The notes: generated by a model not told the origin, from the sequence alone. Numbered from the stretch's first letter, positions 16,628 to 26,269 are shown. The stretch: 64,000 nt of DNA from Ochrobactrum sp. CM-21-5 (GCF_014253075.1 NZ_JACLZJ010000001.1:62001-126000); one strand, 5' to 3'. A program made the numbers and translations.

Positions 16628-18121
16628 GTGAATAATCACCAGTCCGGGGTGGATGAAAATTCGCGCCCCGAAGATGAAAAACTATCCGTCGCCGCCAACC
16701 TCGCTTACGGTTTCCAGCATGTGCTGACCATGTATGGCGGGATCGTCGCGGTTCCATTGATTATCGGTCAGGCGGCTGGTCTCACGCCCGGCGAAATCGG
16801 CCTGCTGGTCACCGCATCGCTGTTCGCGGGCGGCGTCGCCACCGTCCTGCAAACCCTGGGCATTCCGTTTTTCGGATGTCAGCTCCCTCTGGTTCAGGGT
16901 GTTTCTTTCTCCGGTGTCGCAACCATGGTGGCCATCGTCACATCAAGCGGCAGCGGTGAAGCCGGACTACAGGTTGTTCTGGGAGCCGTGATCGTTGCGG
17001 CCATTATCGGCCTCCTCATCACGCCGGTCTTCTCGCGCATTACACGGTTTTTCCCGCCGCTGGTAACAGGTATCGTCATCACCACGATCGGCCTCACGCT
17101 TATGCCTGTCGCCGCACGATGGGCAATGGGTGGCGACAGCAACAGCTCAGAATTCGGCAGCATGACCAATATCGGTCTGGCCGGACTGACGCTGGTGATC
17201 GTGCTCATTCTCAGCAAAATGGGCAACGCCACCATTTCGCGGCTTTCAATCCTGCTTGCCATGATCATCGGCACACTGATCGCCTGGGCACTCGGCTTGA
17301 CCGATTTTTCCAAGGTCGGTGAAGGCTCAATAGTCGCCCTGCCGCAGATATTCCATTTCGGCATGCCGGTTTTCAGCATCGCCGCAACGCTTTCCATGTT
17401 CATCGTCATCATGGTTACGCTGGTGGAAACATCAGCTGATATCCTTGCGGTCGGCGAAATTATCGACACCAAGGTCGATTCCCGTCGCCTTGCCAACGGG
17501 CTTCGCGCCGATATGCTGTCGAGTATCCTGTCTCCGGTTGTCGGATCCTTCACCCAGAGCGCCTTCGCCCAGAATGTCGGCCTCGTCGCGGTAACCGGTG
17601 TCAAAAGCCGTTATGTCGTCGCCACCGGCGGGCTTATCCTCATAACGCTCGGCCTTCTTCCGGTGATGGGCCGGGTGATTGCCTGCGTGCCCCCCGCCGT
17701 GCTGGGAGGCGCTGGCATCGTACTTTTCGGGACCGTGGCGGCAAGCGGCATCCGCACATTGTCCAAGGTGGATTATCAGAACAATGTCAACCTGATCATC
17801 GTCGCAACCTCCATCGGCTTCGGCATGATTCCGATTGCTGCCCCGCAGTTTTACCACCACTTCCCGGCCTGGTTCGAAACGATCTTCCATTCGGGCATCA
17901 GTTCGGCTGCGTTGATGGCCATCGCGCTTAACCTGATGTTCAACGAATTCAAGACGGGCAATACCGACCAGATGTCCGTTTTCTCCGAAGGAACCGAACG
18001 GATCATCCGCCATCACCATATTGCGGAGCTGCATGACGGTGACTATTTCCTCGGCGGCAAACTCTATGACGCCAAGGGCAACGAAGTGAAAGTGGTTCCC
18101 GCCCCGGCACCAGCCCACTGA
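16628..18121 (+). CDS. NCS2 nucleobase:cation symporter (xanthine/purine permease)
   Basis: 497 residues with about 14 hydrophobic segments. The family motifs AYGFQHVLTMYGGIVAVPL (about residues 23-41) and TQSAFAQNVGLVAVTGVKSR are present; the second is characteristic of xanthine/urate-type purine permeases rather than uracil permeases. The open frame reaches 16316, but a GTG at 16628 preceded by GGGAGGA with 7-base spacing is the convincing start, as upstream residues are not membrane-protein-like. It carries a short His-rich C-terminal tail. The specific purine is inferred, not shown. Confidence 0.88.
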   Translation: MNNHQSGVDENSRPEDEKLSVAANLAYGFQHVLTMYGGIVAVPLIIGQAAGLTPGEIGLLVTASLFAGGVATVLQTLGIPFFGCQLPLVQGVSFSGVATMVAIVTSSGSGEAGLQVVLGAVIVAAIIGLLITPVFSRITRFFPPLVTGIVITTIGLTLMPVAARWAMGGDSNSSEFGSMTNIGLAGLTLVIVLILSKMGNATISRLSILLAMIIGTLIAWALGLTDFSKVGEGSIVALPQIFHFGMPVFSIAATLSMFIVIMVTLVETSADILAVGEIIDTKVDSRRLANGLRADMLSSILSPVVGSFTQSAFAQNVGLVAVTGVKSRYVVATGGLILITLGLLPVMGRVIACVPPAVLGGAGIVLFGTVAASGIRTLSKVDYQNNVNLIIVATSIGFGMIPIAAPQFYHHFPAWFETIFHSGISSAALMAIALNLMFNEFKTGNTDQMSVFSEGTERIIRHHHIAELHDGDYFLGGKLYDAKGNEVKVVPAPAPAH

Positions 18122-18124
18122 CGG

Positions 18125-18637
18125 TTACCGGAGGACCCGGATTACCGTTCTGTCGGTCAAATGAGGCAGGAGGCGCGCCATGTCGGCGCGCTTCAAGGCT
18201 ATGCAGCCTTCGGTCGGCTGATAGCCCGGTCGGGCGAGGTGAAAGAAGATGGCGCTGCCGCAGCCGCGGCGGCGCAGCGTGATGTTCCAATCCATGACCA
18301 AGCAGACATCATAGAGATCGTCCCGTCGCCACATCATCTCGTGGCTGACCTTGCAGGGCAGACGCACGGGCCTGTTATAATTCGGATTTCCGGGAGCGTC
18401 GCACCAACCGTCTAGAGGGCGAATGCGGCCAAACGGCAGCGGCGAGGAAGGCAGAGAGCCCTTGTCACCGCGCCGGTATCCATAGAGCAGTCGCATCCTG
18501 GCCAGCGGCGTCGCACCATCGCCTTCACGTTTGAAAGCGCTGATGCCGCCCTTGCCAAGCGCGCATTCCAGCACCAGATTACCCACAGCAAGCAGGCCGC
18601 GCGTCTTATGGCCAGGTTTGATCCGCACGTCGATCAT
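18125..18637 (-). CDS. L,D-transpeptidase (YkuD) family protein
   Basis: 170 residues. The YkuD catalytic signature is intact: HLARPGYQPTEGCIALKR, with His133 and nucleophile Cys145. Such enzymes form 3-3 peptidoglycan crosslinks or attach proteins to the wall, both important in Rhizobiales. There is no signal peptide or membrane anchor, which is unusual for a periplasmic enzyme; this short cytoplasmic-looking subfamily is common in alphaproteobacteria and its substrate is unclear. The start at 18637 (MIDVRIKPGHK) was chosen because the longer frame to 18721 adds non-conserved residues. It converges on the purine permease. Confidence 0.83.
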   Translation of the reverse strand: MIDVRIKPGHKTRGLLAVGNLVLECALGKGGISAFKREGDGATPLARMRLLYGYRRGDKGSLPSSPLPFGRIRPLDGWCDAPGNPNYNRPVRLPCKVSHEMMWRRDDLYDVCLVMDWNITLRRRGCGSAIFFHLARPGYQPTEGCIALKRADMARLLPHLTDRTVIRVLR

Positions 18638-18814
18638 ACCGATTCCGCGTTTTTTTTGGTGTCTGGTCAAACCCCCGCCTCCATGCCAAACATGTTTGCA
18701 AACAGCTTCCAGCGCGTGCAAAAACCTGTTTCGCGTTTCGCAGCTTCAACTTGTCGCCATTAAATGTCATAAAACACCAAGAGCCATTTAAATCAAAGAG
18801 TAACGAGGACAGGC

Positions 18815-19498
18815 ATGACAGGCCGTACAATTCTGATTGTGGATGACGACGAAGATCTCCGCTCCATCCTCGTCGAGCAGCTTGAGCTGTGCGAAGAATT
18901 CCAGATCCTTCAGGAAGACAATGCCGGAAAAGGCATCCAGACAGCCCGAAACGGCATCGTCGACCTTCTCATCATGGATGTCGGTCTGCCGGACATGGAT
19001 GGCCGCGAAGCCGTCAAGCTTCTGCGCAAGGGCGGCTTCAAGGCGCCGATCATCATGCTCACCGGTCACGATACCGAATCGGACACGATCCTCGGCCTCG
19101 AATCAGGCGCGAATGATTACGTCACCAAGCCGTTCAAGTTCGCCGTGCTTCTGGCCCGTGTCCGCGCGCAACTGCGCCAGCATGAGCAAAGCGAAGACGC
19201 GACCTTTACCGTCGGGCCCTACACGTTCAAACCAGGTCAGAAGTTGCTTATCGATGAAAAGGGCGCGAAGATTCGCCTGACCGAAAAGGAAGCGGCGATC
19301 ATCAAGTATCTTTATCGCGCCGGCGACAAGGTTATCGGCCGCGATGTGCTGCTGGAGGAAGTCTGGGGTTATAATTCCGGCGTGACCACCCACACGCTTG
19401 AAACCCACGTCTATCGCCTGCGCCAGAAAATCGAGAAAGATCCATCCAATGCGGCGCTTCTCGTCACAGAAAGCGGGGGATACAAGCTTGTCCCGTGA
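18815..19498 (+). CDS. cenR: OmpR-family response regulator, CenR/OtpR-like
   Basis: 227 residues. The receiver domain has the acidic pocket VDDDED at 9-14, phospho-acceptor Asp55 (LLIMDVGLPDMDG) and the KPF switch Lys at about 107. The winged helix (about 130-225) contains TLETHVYRLRQKIEKDPS. The high similarity I recall to Caulobacter CenR and Brucella OtpR (cell-envelope and acid-stress regulators) supports the symbol. No histidine kinase is adjacent. Ribosome site GAGGA lies upstream. It is followed 34 bases later by a cyclic-nucleotide-binding gene. Confidence 0.75.
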   Translation: MTGRTILIVDDDEDLRSILVEQLELCEEFQILQEDNAGKGIQTARNGIVDLLIMDVGLPDMDGREAVKLLRKGGFKAPIIMLTGHDTESDTILGLESGANDYVTKPFKFAVLLARVRAQLRQHEQSEDATFTVGPYTFKPGQKLLIDEKGAKIRLTEKEAAIIKYLYRAGDKVIGRDVLLEEVWGYNSGVTTHTLETHVYRLRQKIEKDPSNAALLVTESGGYKLVP

Positions 19499-19532
19499 TG
19501 GACAGCACCCGATGCAGGTGTATTGACAACTT

Positions 19533-19994
19533 ATGGCGCTAGACGACGATATTCGCATCCTCGGTACGGTCGGCCTGTTCGAGTCTTTCACGCCCGAGCA
19601 GTTGCGCCTTCTTGCCTTTGGGGCAGAGCGGCTGGTGCTGCGTGCCGGTCGTGAGCTTTTCCGTGAAGGTCAAAGCGCCGATTGCGCCTATATCGTCGTT
19701 TCCGGCAATATCACCCTGTTCCACGAAACGGACCAGGGGCGGGTCACCATCCGCCCCGTCGCGCCCGGCGCAATGCTGGGAGAAATGGCGCTGATTGCCC
19801 AGACCACGCGCCTCACCGGTGCTCTGGCGGAGGTGGAAACGGAAGTGATCCGCATCAGCCGCTCCATTTTCCGGCGCATTCTGGAAGAATATCCTGAAGT
19901 AGCAGCAATGCTGCACACGCATATCAGCCGCAATCTGCTCGAGCTGATCGGCGAGATCGAAAAGGTCGCGCCGCGCCTGAACAACGGCGATTGA
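19533..19994 (+). CDS. Cyclic-nucleotide-binding-domain protein
   Basis: 153 residues, a single CNB domain with no DNA-binding or catalytic domain attached. The phosphate-binding cassette region reads MLGEMALIAQTTRLTGAL (about residues 81-98), retaining the Gly-Glu pair and an Arg at the expected position, so nucleotide binding is plausible. Annotated in Brucella relatives as a cAMP-dependent kinase regulatory-subunit-like protein. Same strand as the CenR-like regulator with a 34-base gap, so cotranscription is likely, hinting at linked envelope-stress and cyclic-nucleotide signalling. The effector is unknown. Confidence 0.85.
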   Translation: MALDDDIRILGTVGLFESFTPEQLRLLAFGAERLVLRAGRELFREGQSADCAYIVVSGNITLFHETDQGRVTIRPVAPGAMLGEMALIAQTTRLTGALAEVETEVIRISRSIFRRILEEYPEVAAMLHTHISRNLLELIGEIEKVAPRLNNGD

Positions 19995-19997
19995 TCG

Positions 19998-21581
19998 TCA
20001 CGCCAGATCAACAATGCGCTCGACCCCGATGGCGTCCAGAAATGCCTGATCATGGCTGACAAGCAGCAACCCACCCCTATAGTCGTTCAGTGCCGCTTCC
20101 AGCGCCTCGATGGAATCGAGATCAAGGTGATTGGTCGGTTCGTCCAGGATCAGAAGCTCCGGCGCTTGCGTCCCAGCCAGAACGCAAGCCAACGCCGCAC
20201 GGAGAAGTTCCCCGCCACTTAGGCTACCCGCCCGCCGTCCGGCAGTCTCTCCACGGAACGAAAACCGCGCCAACGCCGCATGTGCATCATTGTCGTTCGC
20301 GCCTGGGTTCAATCTCCGGAAATTTTCGTAAAGTGTGCTTTCACGATCGATCAGGCTCATCTGCTGATCGAACATGGCAATGCGCGATGGCCGAACGATT
20401 CGCCCGCAAATCGGCTGAATGTCTCCCGTCACAAGACGCAGTAAACTAGTCTTTCCCGCACCATTGGGTCCGGTGACCGCAATGCGTTCCGGCCCGACGA
20501 TCTTCAGTGAAAAGTCGCGGATCACCGGTCGTTCGGCCACAGGGCCGCCGAACACACTCTGCATGTCGAGCAGGACGCGAGCAGCAGACGAAACCGCGCC
20601 TTTGACATCAAAATGCATCGGCTTCATCCGCTCTACCTTTGCTTCGGCCTGGCGCAGGTGTTCGCTGGCCTGAACCGACTGTCTTTCGGCCAGCGCGTCC
20701 CCCCGGCCCTTGGTTTTCTGCGCACGATCCTCGCGCGCATCGAGAAGCAGCTTGCTCATGCCCGCATCGGCGCGCGATTTGCGGCCTCTCGCATCGCTGC
20801 GCGCCTGACGTTCCGCAGTCTCTTGCGTCTTGCGCTGGACCTGCATCATATCTCGCCGGGCAAGCAGCAGATCGCGTGCTGCACCTTCGCGCTCCTGCTT
20901 TTTCTTCTCACGATAAAAGTCCCAGTTGCCACCATAGACACTGAGGCCGCTTTGCGAAAGTTCGGCTATAGCCCCCATTGTGCACAACAGCTCTCGATCA
21001 TGGCTGACAACGATTGCGGCGCCACGCCAGCGCAACAGCAGATCGATCACCGCCTGTCGCCCCTTGCGGTCGAGATTGTTGGTCGGTTCATCCAGTAAAA
21101 TAAGATCGGGTTTATGGAAAACGAGCACGCCAAGAGCCGCACGGGTCTGCTGCCCGCCGCTCAGAGCCGAAAGTCTTGTTTGGGGCTCCAACTCGGGAAG
21201 CCCGAACTGTTGCAAGGTCTGGCCAAACCGCTGCGGCAAAAGCCAGTCCGCCTGCTCCATATCGAGGTCACTCGCTTCGCCGACCTCGATTCGTGCAAGC
21301 GTTTCGAACCCGTCATGTTCATCGAATAGATCAGCCAGAGTCTCCCCGGGAGAAGCTCCGGCATTCTGCCGAAGCACGCCGATCCTGCCATGTGTCGCGA
21401 CCGTGCCATTCGCGGGCTGCAACGCGCCGCTCATGATATGCAGCAATGTGGATTTTCCCACACCATTGCGCCCGACGAGGCCGACACGACCTTCGGTTAT
21501 GCTGAAATCGACAGATTCGAAGAGTGTACGGCCATCAGCCGTGATGTAGGAAATATCCTGAAGCGTCAGAAGAGCAGTCAT
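19998..21581 (-). CDS. ABC-F family ATPase
   Basis: 527 residues with two ABC domains in tandem and no membrane segments: Walker A GRNGVGKST then LSGGQQTRAALG in the first half, and GPNGAGKTS then LSGGELLRAALA in the second. A charged Lys/Arg/Glu-rich linker joins them. ABC-F proteins act on ribosomes (translation factors or antibiotic protection). The ATG at 21579-21581 (MTALLTLQDISY) was preferred to the upstream ATG at 21608. It converges with the cyclic-nucleotide-binding gene, 3 bases apart. The subfamily is not certain. Confidence 0.9.
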   Translation of the reverse strand: MTALLTLQDISYITADGRTLFESVDFSITEGRVGLVGRNGVGKSTLLHIMSGALQPANGTVATHGRIGVLRQNAGASPGETLADLFDEHDGFETLARIEVGEASDLDMEQADWLLPQRFGQTLQQFGLPELEPQTRLSALSGGQQTRAALGVLVFHKPDLILLDEPTNNLDRKGRQAVIDLLLRWRGAAIVVSHDRELLCTMGAIAELSQSGLSVYGGNWDFYREKKKQEREGAARDLLLARRDMMQVQRKTQETAERQARSDARGRKSRADAGMSKLLLDAREDRAQKTKGRGDALAERQSVQASEHLRQAEAKVERMKPMHFDVKGAVSSAARVLLDMQSVFGGPVAERPVIRDFSLKIVGPERIAVTGPNGAGKTSLLRLVTGDIQPICGRIVRPSRIAMFDQQMSLIDRESTLYENFRRLNPGANDNDAHAALARFSFRGETAGRRAGSLSGGELLRAALACVLAGTQAPELLILDEPTNHLDLDSIEALEAALNDYRGGLLLVSHDQAFLDAIGVERIVDLA

Positions 21582-21689
21582 AGCGCACCATGGAATCGTT
21601 GAAAACACTGGTTATTTCAAACAGTGCAATCTGATTCATCGCTCTTGGCTCCTCTGTTGAACTCCACCCAATATAGGTCGGTAATGTGC

Positions 21690-22496
21690 TTAATCCAGAT
21701 CGAAACGTGCAATCACCGGCACATGATCCGACGGGCGCTCCCAGCCGCGCGCATCGCGCAGAATCTGCAAGCTCTGCATATGCCCTTCCAGATCAGCCGA
21801 TCCCCAGATGTGATCGAGCCTGCGACCACGGTCGGAAACATCCCAGTCCTTGGCGCGATAACTCCACCATGTATAGATTTTCTGGTCTGCCGGAATGATC
21901 TGGCGCATCAGGTCGCTCCAGCCGCCCTTGACCCGCAAATCTTCCAGCGTTTCCGTCTCGATCGGCGTATGACTGACGATCTTCAAAAGCTGCTTGTGCG
22001 ACCAGACGTCGTTTTCAAGCGGCGCAATATTGAGGTCACCAACCAGAAGCGACGAAGCCCCGTCCTGCCGGTCGGCAATAACAGCGCGCATTTCTTCAAG
22101 GAAAGACAGCTTGTGAGCAAATTTCGGATTGATGTCCGGATTTGGCTCATCGCCACCGGCCGGCACATAAAAATTGTGAATCCGCAGCTTTTTGCCGCCC
22201 GCCTCCACCACGGCGCTCAAATGGCGACAATCGCCCATTTCGCAGAAACCGATCTTCTCGACATCCGACAAAGGACGGCGCGAAATAGTCGCCACGCCGT
22301 GATATCCCTTCTGGCCGCTGATCGCGATGTGCTCATAGCCGAGCGCACGAAACCCCTTGGCTGGAAACAGATTATCCGGGCACTTGGTTTCTTGAAGGCA
22401 CAGGACATCCGGCTGATAATCACGCAGAAACTGCTCGACCAGCGGCATGCGCAGACGCACCGAATTGATGTTCCAGGTAGCAATGGAAAAACCCAT
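21690..22496 (-). CDS. xthA: Exodeoxyribonuclease III
   Basis: AP endonuclease/3'-5' exonuclease of base-excision repair. It has 268 residues. The endonuclease/exonuclease/phosphatase motifs are intact: ATWNINSVRLR near the start, LQETKCPD with the metal-binding Glu at about 34, VGDLNIAP in the middle, and the C-terminal catalytic SDHVPVIARFDLD. The start at 22496 (MGFSIATWNIN) fits the family; an in-frame ATG at 22514 is less likely. Dispersed repeats lie upstream. Confidence 0.97.
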   Translation of the reverse strand: MGFSIATWNINSVRLRMPLVEQFLRDYQPDVLCLQETKCPDNLFPAKGFRALGYEHIAISGQKGYHGVATISRRPLSDVEKIGFCEMGDCRHLSAVVEAGGKKLRIHNFYVPAGGDEPNPDINPKFAHKLSFLEEMRAVIADRQDGASSLLVGDLNIAPLENDVWSHKQLLKIVSHTPIETETLEDLRVKGGWSDLMRQIIPADQKIYTWWSYRAKDWDVSDRGRRLDHIWGSADLEGHMQSLQILRDARGWERPSDHVPVIARFDLD

Positions 22497-22526
22497 GGGA
22501 AGGACTCGCGGCAATCGGAAGGCAAA

Positions 22527-22591
22527 AGCATTCCGGCAAAAGTGGGAACCGGTTCTGCGTCGGAAACGCGCAAAACGAAGAACAAGAGCCT
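22527..22591. repeat. Dispersed palindromic repeat, copy A
   Basis: Reads agcattccggcaaaagtggg, then aaccggttctgcgtcggaaa, ending caagagcct. It shares the block aaaagtgggaaccg with the inverted copy at 22683-22784, which lies about 90 bases away. Confidence 0.65.
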
Positions 22592-22682
22592 ATTGTGCGT
22601 CCCAAAGGATGCACAGCCCTCAGGCCGCGAACCTAACCGCTTATCCGCCAAATGCAAACATCTGGCATTGCATAAACACGAT

Positions 22683-22784
22683 TAGAGCATCTCTGGTTTG
22701 GATTGAATCATTAGAAATGTTCCAGCTATTATTTTTTACGCGTTGCCGACACAGAATCGGTTCCCACTTTTGCTGGAAATGCTC
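22683..22784. repeat. Dispersed palindromic repeat, copy B (inverted)
   Basis: About 100 bases beginning tagagcatctctgg and ending cccacttttgctggaaatgc; the termini are imperfect inverted repeats of the GAGCAT type. The size and layout match the Bru-RS-like elements of Brucella and Ochrobactrum. Confidence 0.65.
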
Positions 22785-22794
22785 AAATCGGGAA

Positions 22795-23487
22795 TCAACG
22801 ATTCCTGCGCTTCATGGCGATGCGCTGATAGTCGATCTTGAACATGTCGTCGGTGAAACGCACGCCTGTACGCAGATTGAAAATCATCACCGTGGTATCA
22901 AGTTTCTGCGCGTCCGTGATCGTCCACTGTTTTAGCTCGTAGGATTTTGGATCGAACATCATGGTGATCTTCGAATCGCCGAACACCGACTTGTCGCCAA
23001 GCACCAGCGTCGTCATGTCCGGCTCCTGCTTGGAGCTTAGCAAGCGCCCGCCGCCAAGATCGATTCTGTCGGCGAGAAGCAGCTTGAGCGGCGTCTTAGA
23101 CAGCGGATAGAGATCCCAGGTATCGAGCTTGCGATTGTTGATGACCACGGATTCGCCATCCGAGATCACGCGGATCGGCGAATTGTTGTAATTGAAGCGA
23201 ATCTTGCCGGGACGCTGAATATAGAACGTGCCGCCGGTCTGCTCGCCCTTGGGGCCGAACTGGACGAATTCGCCCGTCATGGTGCGCACGGACGAGAAAT
23301 GATCCGCGATCTGCTGTGCCGCGGCAGCGCCGCTTGCTCCCTGCGCCACGGCCGGAACCGGAGCAACGGCAGACGTCACAGCACCAAATCCCAATGCTCC
23401 CATTCCCAGTATGGCGACCATACGGCCAGCTTTTGCAAAAGCGGACAAGCGAGCAAGGATCATCGGCAAACTTTCTCTTTTCATCAT
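22795..23487 (-). CDS. LolA-like outer-membrane lipoprotein carrier protein
   Basis: 230 residues. A long signal sequence (hydrophobic about residues 22-45, likely cleavage after AVAQ or PAVA) is followed by the LolA fold: FSSVRTMTGEFVQFGPKGEQ, GTFYIQRPGKIRFNY and the mid-domain SKTPLKLLL. LolA shuttles lipoproteins across the periplasm to the outer membrane. Location next to ftsK is typical for LolA in many proteobacteria. The start is 23487 or the adjacent ATG at 23484; an ATG at 23463 is also possible. It lies 40 bases after ftsK on the same strand. Confidence 0.87.
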   Translation of the reverse strand: MMKRESLPMILARLSAFAKAGRMVAILGMGALGFGAVTSAVAPVPAVAQGASGAAAAQQIADHFSSVRTMTGEFVQFGPKGEQTGGTFYIQRPGKIRFNYNNSPIRVISDGESVVINNRKLDTWDLYPLSKTPLKLLLADRIDLGGGRLLSSKQEPDMTTLVLGDKSVFGDSKITMMFDPKSYELKQWTITDAQKLDTTVMIFNLRTGVRFTDDMFKIDYQRIAMKRRNR

Positions 23488-23527
23488 TCTGCTTAACTAC
23501 CCTGCCAGTTTGGCGCGAGTGTGGCCG

Positions 23528-26092
23528 TCAAAACTCGTCATCGTCCGTGGGAACGAGGATTTCGCGCTTGCCCGCATGGTTGGCGGGACCGACGATTCCT
23601 TCGTCTTCCATACGCTCGATGATGGAGGCGGCGCGATTATACCCGATGCCGAGACGGCGCTGGATATAAGAGGTCGAAGCTTTCTTGTCGCGCAGCACGA
23701 CCGCCACGGCCTGATCGTAAGGATCATCCGAATCTTCCAGATTGGATGTGCCTGCCGGACCGCCACCTTCATCGTCGTCCGCGTCTTCGGTAATCGCATC
23801 GAGATACTCCGGCACGCCCTGCAATTTCAGGTGCTGGACGATACGCTCGACTTCGTCGTCGCCGACAAATGGTCCGTGCACGCGCTGAATGCGCCCGCCG
23901 CCAGCCATGAACAGCATATCACCCTGGCCGAGCAGTTGTTCTGCGCCCTGCTCGCCGAGAATGGTGCGGCTGTCAATCTTCGAGGTGACCTGAAAGGATA
24001 TACGCGTAGGGAAATTGGCCTTGATCGTGCCGGTGATGACATCGACCGAAGGACGTTGCGTCGCCATGATGACATGGATACCCGCCGCACGTGCCATCTG
24101 CGCCAGACGTTGCACCGCGCCTTCAATATCCTTGCCTGCGACCATCATCAAGTCGGCCATTTCATCGATGATGACGACAATGTAAGGCATCGGTTCGAGA
24201 TTGAGTTCTTCAGTCTCGTAGATCGCCTCGCCGGTATTGCGGTCAAAACCGGTCTGCACCGTGCGGGCGATCGGCTCTCCCTTTTTATGCGCAAGGCCGA
24301 CCCGCTGGTTGAAACCGTCAATGTTGCGCACGCCGACCTTCGACATCTTGCGATAACGGTCTTCCATCTCGCGCACGGTCCACTTAAGCGCGACGACCGC
24401 CTTCTTCGGATCGGTCACAACCGGGGTCAGCAGGTGCGGAATACCGTCGTAGACCGAAAGCTCCAGCATCTTCGGGTCGATCATGATGAGGCGGCATTCC
24501 TGCGGCGTCATGCGGTAGAGCAGCGACAGGATCATGGTGTTGATGGCTACCGACTTGCCGGAGCCGGTCGTACCAGCAACCAGCACATGCGGCATCTTTG
24601 CGATATCGGCAATCACCGGCTCGCCATTGATGGTCTTGCCGAGCGCCAGCGCCAGTTTCGCCTTCGACTGCTCGAAGTCGCGGCTCGCCAGCATCTCGCG
24701 CAGATAGACCATTTCGCGCTTCGGATTCGGCAGTTCGATACCGATGGCATTACGCCCCGGAATAACCGCGACACGTGCGGCAATCGCGCTCATCGAACGC
24801 GCAATATCGTCGGCCAGACCGATGACGCGCGAGGATTTGATGCCCGGAGCCGGTTCGAGCTCATAAAGCGTGACCACCGGACCCGGCTTGACATTGATGA
24901 TCTCCCCGCGCACGCCGAAATCTTCCAGCACGCCTTCAAGAAGCCGAGCATTCTGCTCAAGCGCATCCTTGGACAGCGCCGGATCGCGCTGGACGAGCTT
25001 CGGTTCCGCAAGAAAATGCAGCGATGGCATTTCAAACGCACCGCCATCCTTGAGAAAGGACGGCTGTGCCTCGCGCTGGGCACGCGCTCCGGCCTTCGGT
25101 GAAGATGCGGGCTGCTCGACACGCGCCCTTCGGCCCCGCCGGGGCGGTGCATCGTGCCACTCCTGCCCAGCCAGCGGCGTATCACCCATCCGGTCATCGA
25201 TATCGAATGGCGGTTCGTCATCAGCTGGCGCGCCATCGAAACCAGGTTCGCGACGCGGAGCATTGCGCGATTCCGCACTCCGGCGAACTGCGCGCACGTC
25301 ATCGAAATCGTCGCTGCAAGACTGTCTCCGTCCAAATCCCGTCAAACGCTTGAAATTAGCGGCGGTTGTCAGCGCCAGATGCGTCATTGCACCGACGAAC
25401 TGGAAGCCGCCACCTGTTTCCGCATCCTCGTCCTCATCGGCAAAATCGTCGCCAGCCGCATCACGGCGGGCGGAAGGCATTGTCGGATTGATGATGCCTT
25501 CGCCGCGACCAGTGATGCCGCTGGCAAAGAAACAGAGCCACAATGCAGGCGCAGCCAGCACCAGCGCGATACCGGAGGCAACCGCTCCTTGCGGAAACCT
25601 TCCTAGGAAAAGGCCCGGTATGCGCAAAAGCATATCGCCGAAAACACCGCCAAGACCGATGGGCATCGGCCAGCTTTGCGGCACGGCAAAGCAGCTCGCG
25701 ATGGCTGCAAACAGAAGCGCTGCGCCAAGCCATGCAAAGCTGCGCTTGGCCACGCGCCCGATGCCGCCTCTCGTCATCAGCAACAGCGACCAGACGGCAA
25801 GCGGCAGCAATGCGGGAACGCTCGCAAGCCCGAAGAACTGCATGGCCAGATCGGAGAACACCGCCCCCGGATAACCCAGCGCATTGGTGACGGGACTGTC
25901 AGTCGCGTGACTGAAACTCGGATCAGCCACGTTCCATGTCGCAAGTGCGCCGACGGCCATGGCGGTCAGCGAGAGCAGAGCCAGCCCCAAAAGAATGTAG
26001 AACTGCCGACGGAAGATATTGGCCAGCCTCAGCCTGTCGTCAGAAATCCGCTCGTCACGCAGCGGGTATGAGGGCGAATATCCTTGCCGCAT
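23528..26092 (-). CDS. ftsK: DNA translocase FtsK
   Basis: 854 residues. The N-terminal membrane domain (several helices within about residues 30-200) anchors it at the septum. An acidic/Pro-rich linker (about 205-350) precedes the RecA-type motor with Walker [15 protein letters not shown] and Walker [16 protein letters not shown]. The C-terminal gamma winged helix ([19 protein letters not shown], about 790-850) reads KOPS and activates XerCD; xerC is also in this window. The linker is short relative to E. coli FtsK, as usual for alphaproteobacteria. A CtrA-type site lies 91-105 bases upstream of the start. Confidence 0.97.
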   Translation of the reverse strand: MRQGYSPSYPLRDERISDDRLRLANIFRRQFYILLGLALLSLTAMAVGALATWNVADPSFSHATDSPVTNALGYPGAVFSDLAMQFFGLASVPALLPLAVWSLLLMTRGGIGRVAKRSFAWLGAALLFAAIASCFAVPQSWPMPIGLGGVFGDMLLRIPGLFLGRFPQGAVASGIALVLAAPALWLCFFASGITGRGEGIINPTMPSARRDAAGDDFADEDEDAETGGGFQFVGAMTHLALTTAANFKRLTGFGRRQSCSDDFDDVRAVRRSAESRNAPRREPGFDGAPADDEPPFDIDDRMGDTPLAGQEWHDAPPRRGRRARVEQPASSPKAGARAQREAQPSFLKDGGAFEMPSLHFLAEPKLVQRDPALSKDALEQNARLLEGVLEDFGVRGEIINVKPGPVVTLYELEPAPGIKSSRVIGLADDIARSMSAIAARVAVIPGRNAIGIELPNPKREMVYLREMLASRDFEQSKAKLALALGKTINGEPVIADIAKMPHVLVAGTTGSGKSVAINTMILSLLYRMTPQECRLIMIDPKMLELSVYDGIPHLLTPVVTDPKKAVVALKWTVREMEDRYRKMSKVGVRNIDGFNQRVGLAHKKGEPIARTVQTGFDRNTGEAIYETEELNLEPMPYIVVIIDEMADLMMVAGKDIEGAVQRLAQMARAAGIHVIMATQRPSVDVITGTIKANFPTRISFQVTSKIDSRTILGEQGAEQLLGQGDMLFMAGGGRIQRVHGPFVGDDEVERIVQHLKLQGVPEYLDAITEDADDDEGGGPAGTSNLEDSDDPYDQAVAVVLRDKKASTSYIQRRLGIGYNRAASIIERMEDEGIVGPANHAGKREILVPTDDDEF

Positions 26093-26182
26093 ATAGCCTG
26101 TCCCGAACCGAATATTTTACTGGCCCTGAAGCAGGATCGCGTCGGGCACAATGAATCGGGTCCGATCCTAGACCGGCGATGG

Positions 26183-26197
26183 TTAATTCCCCATTAA
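26183..26197. promoter_or_regulatory. CtrA-type binding site upstream of ftsK
   Basis: Exact TTAA-N7-TTAA (TTAATTCCCCATTAA), nested in a perfect 9-bp inverted repeat (ATGGTTAAT / ATTAACCAT, 26179-26201). A GAATC (CcrM-type GANTC) site occurs at 26153-26157, between it and ftsK. Confidence 0.7.
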
Positions 26198-26223
26198 CCA
26201 TGCAGGCTCTGCAATCCCGAAAT

Positions 26224-26250
26224 GAAAAAAGCCCGCTCCCACGGGCTTTT
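26224..26250 (-). terminator. Rho-independent terminator of amtB
   Basis: GCCCG-N6-CGGGC stem; on the minus strand it is followed by six T residues. It begins about 20 bases after the amtB stop. Confidence 0.85.
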
Positions 26251-26269
26251 CCCGTTGATCCCCTCTTGC

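Noticed and set aside
23411-25102. 563-codon plus-strand frame opposite ftsK
   Set aside because: Mirror of ftsK codon bias. It lacks a ribosome site and domain motifs.
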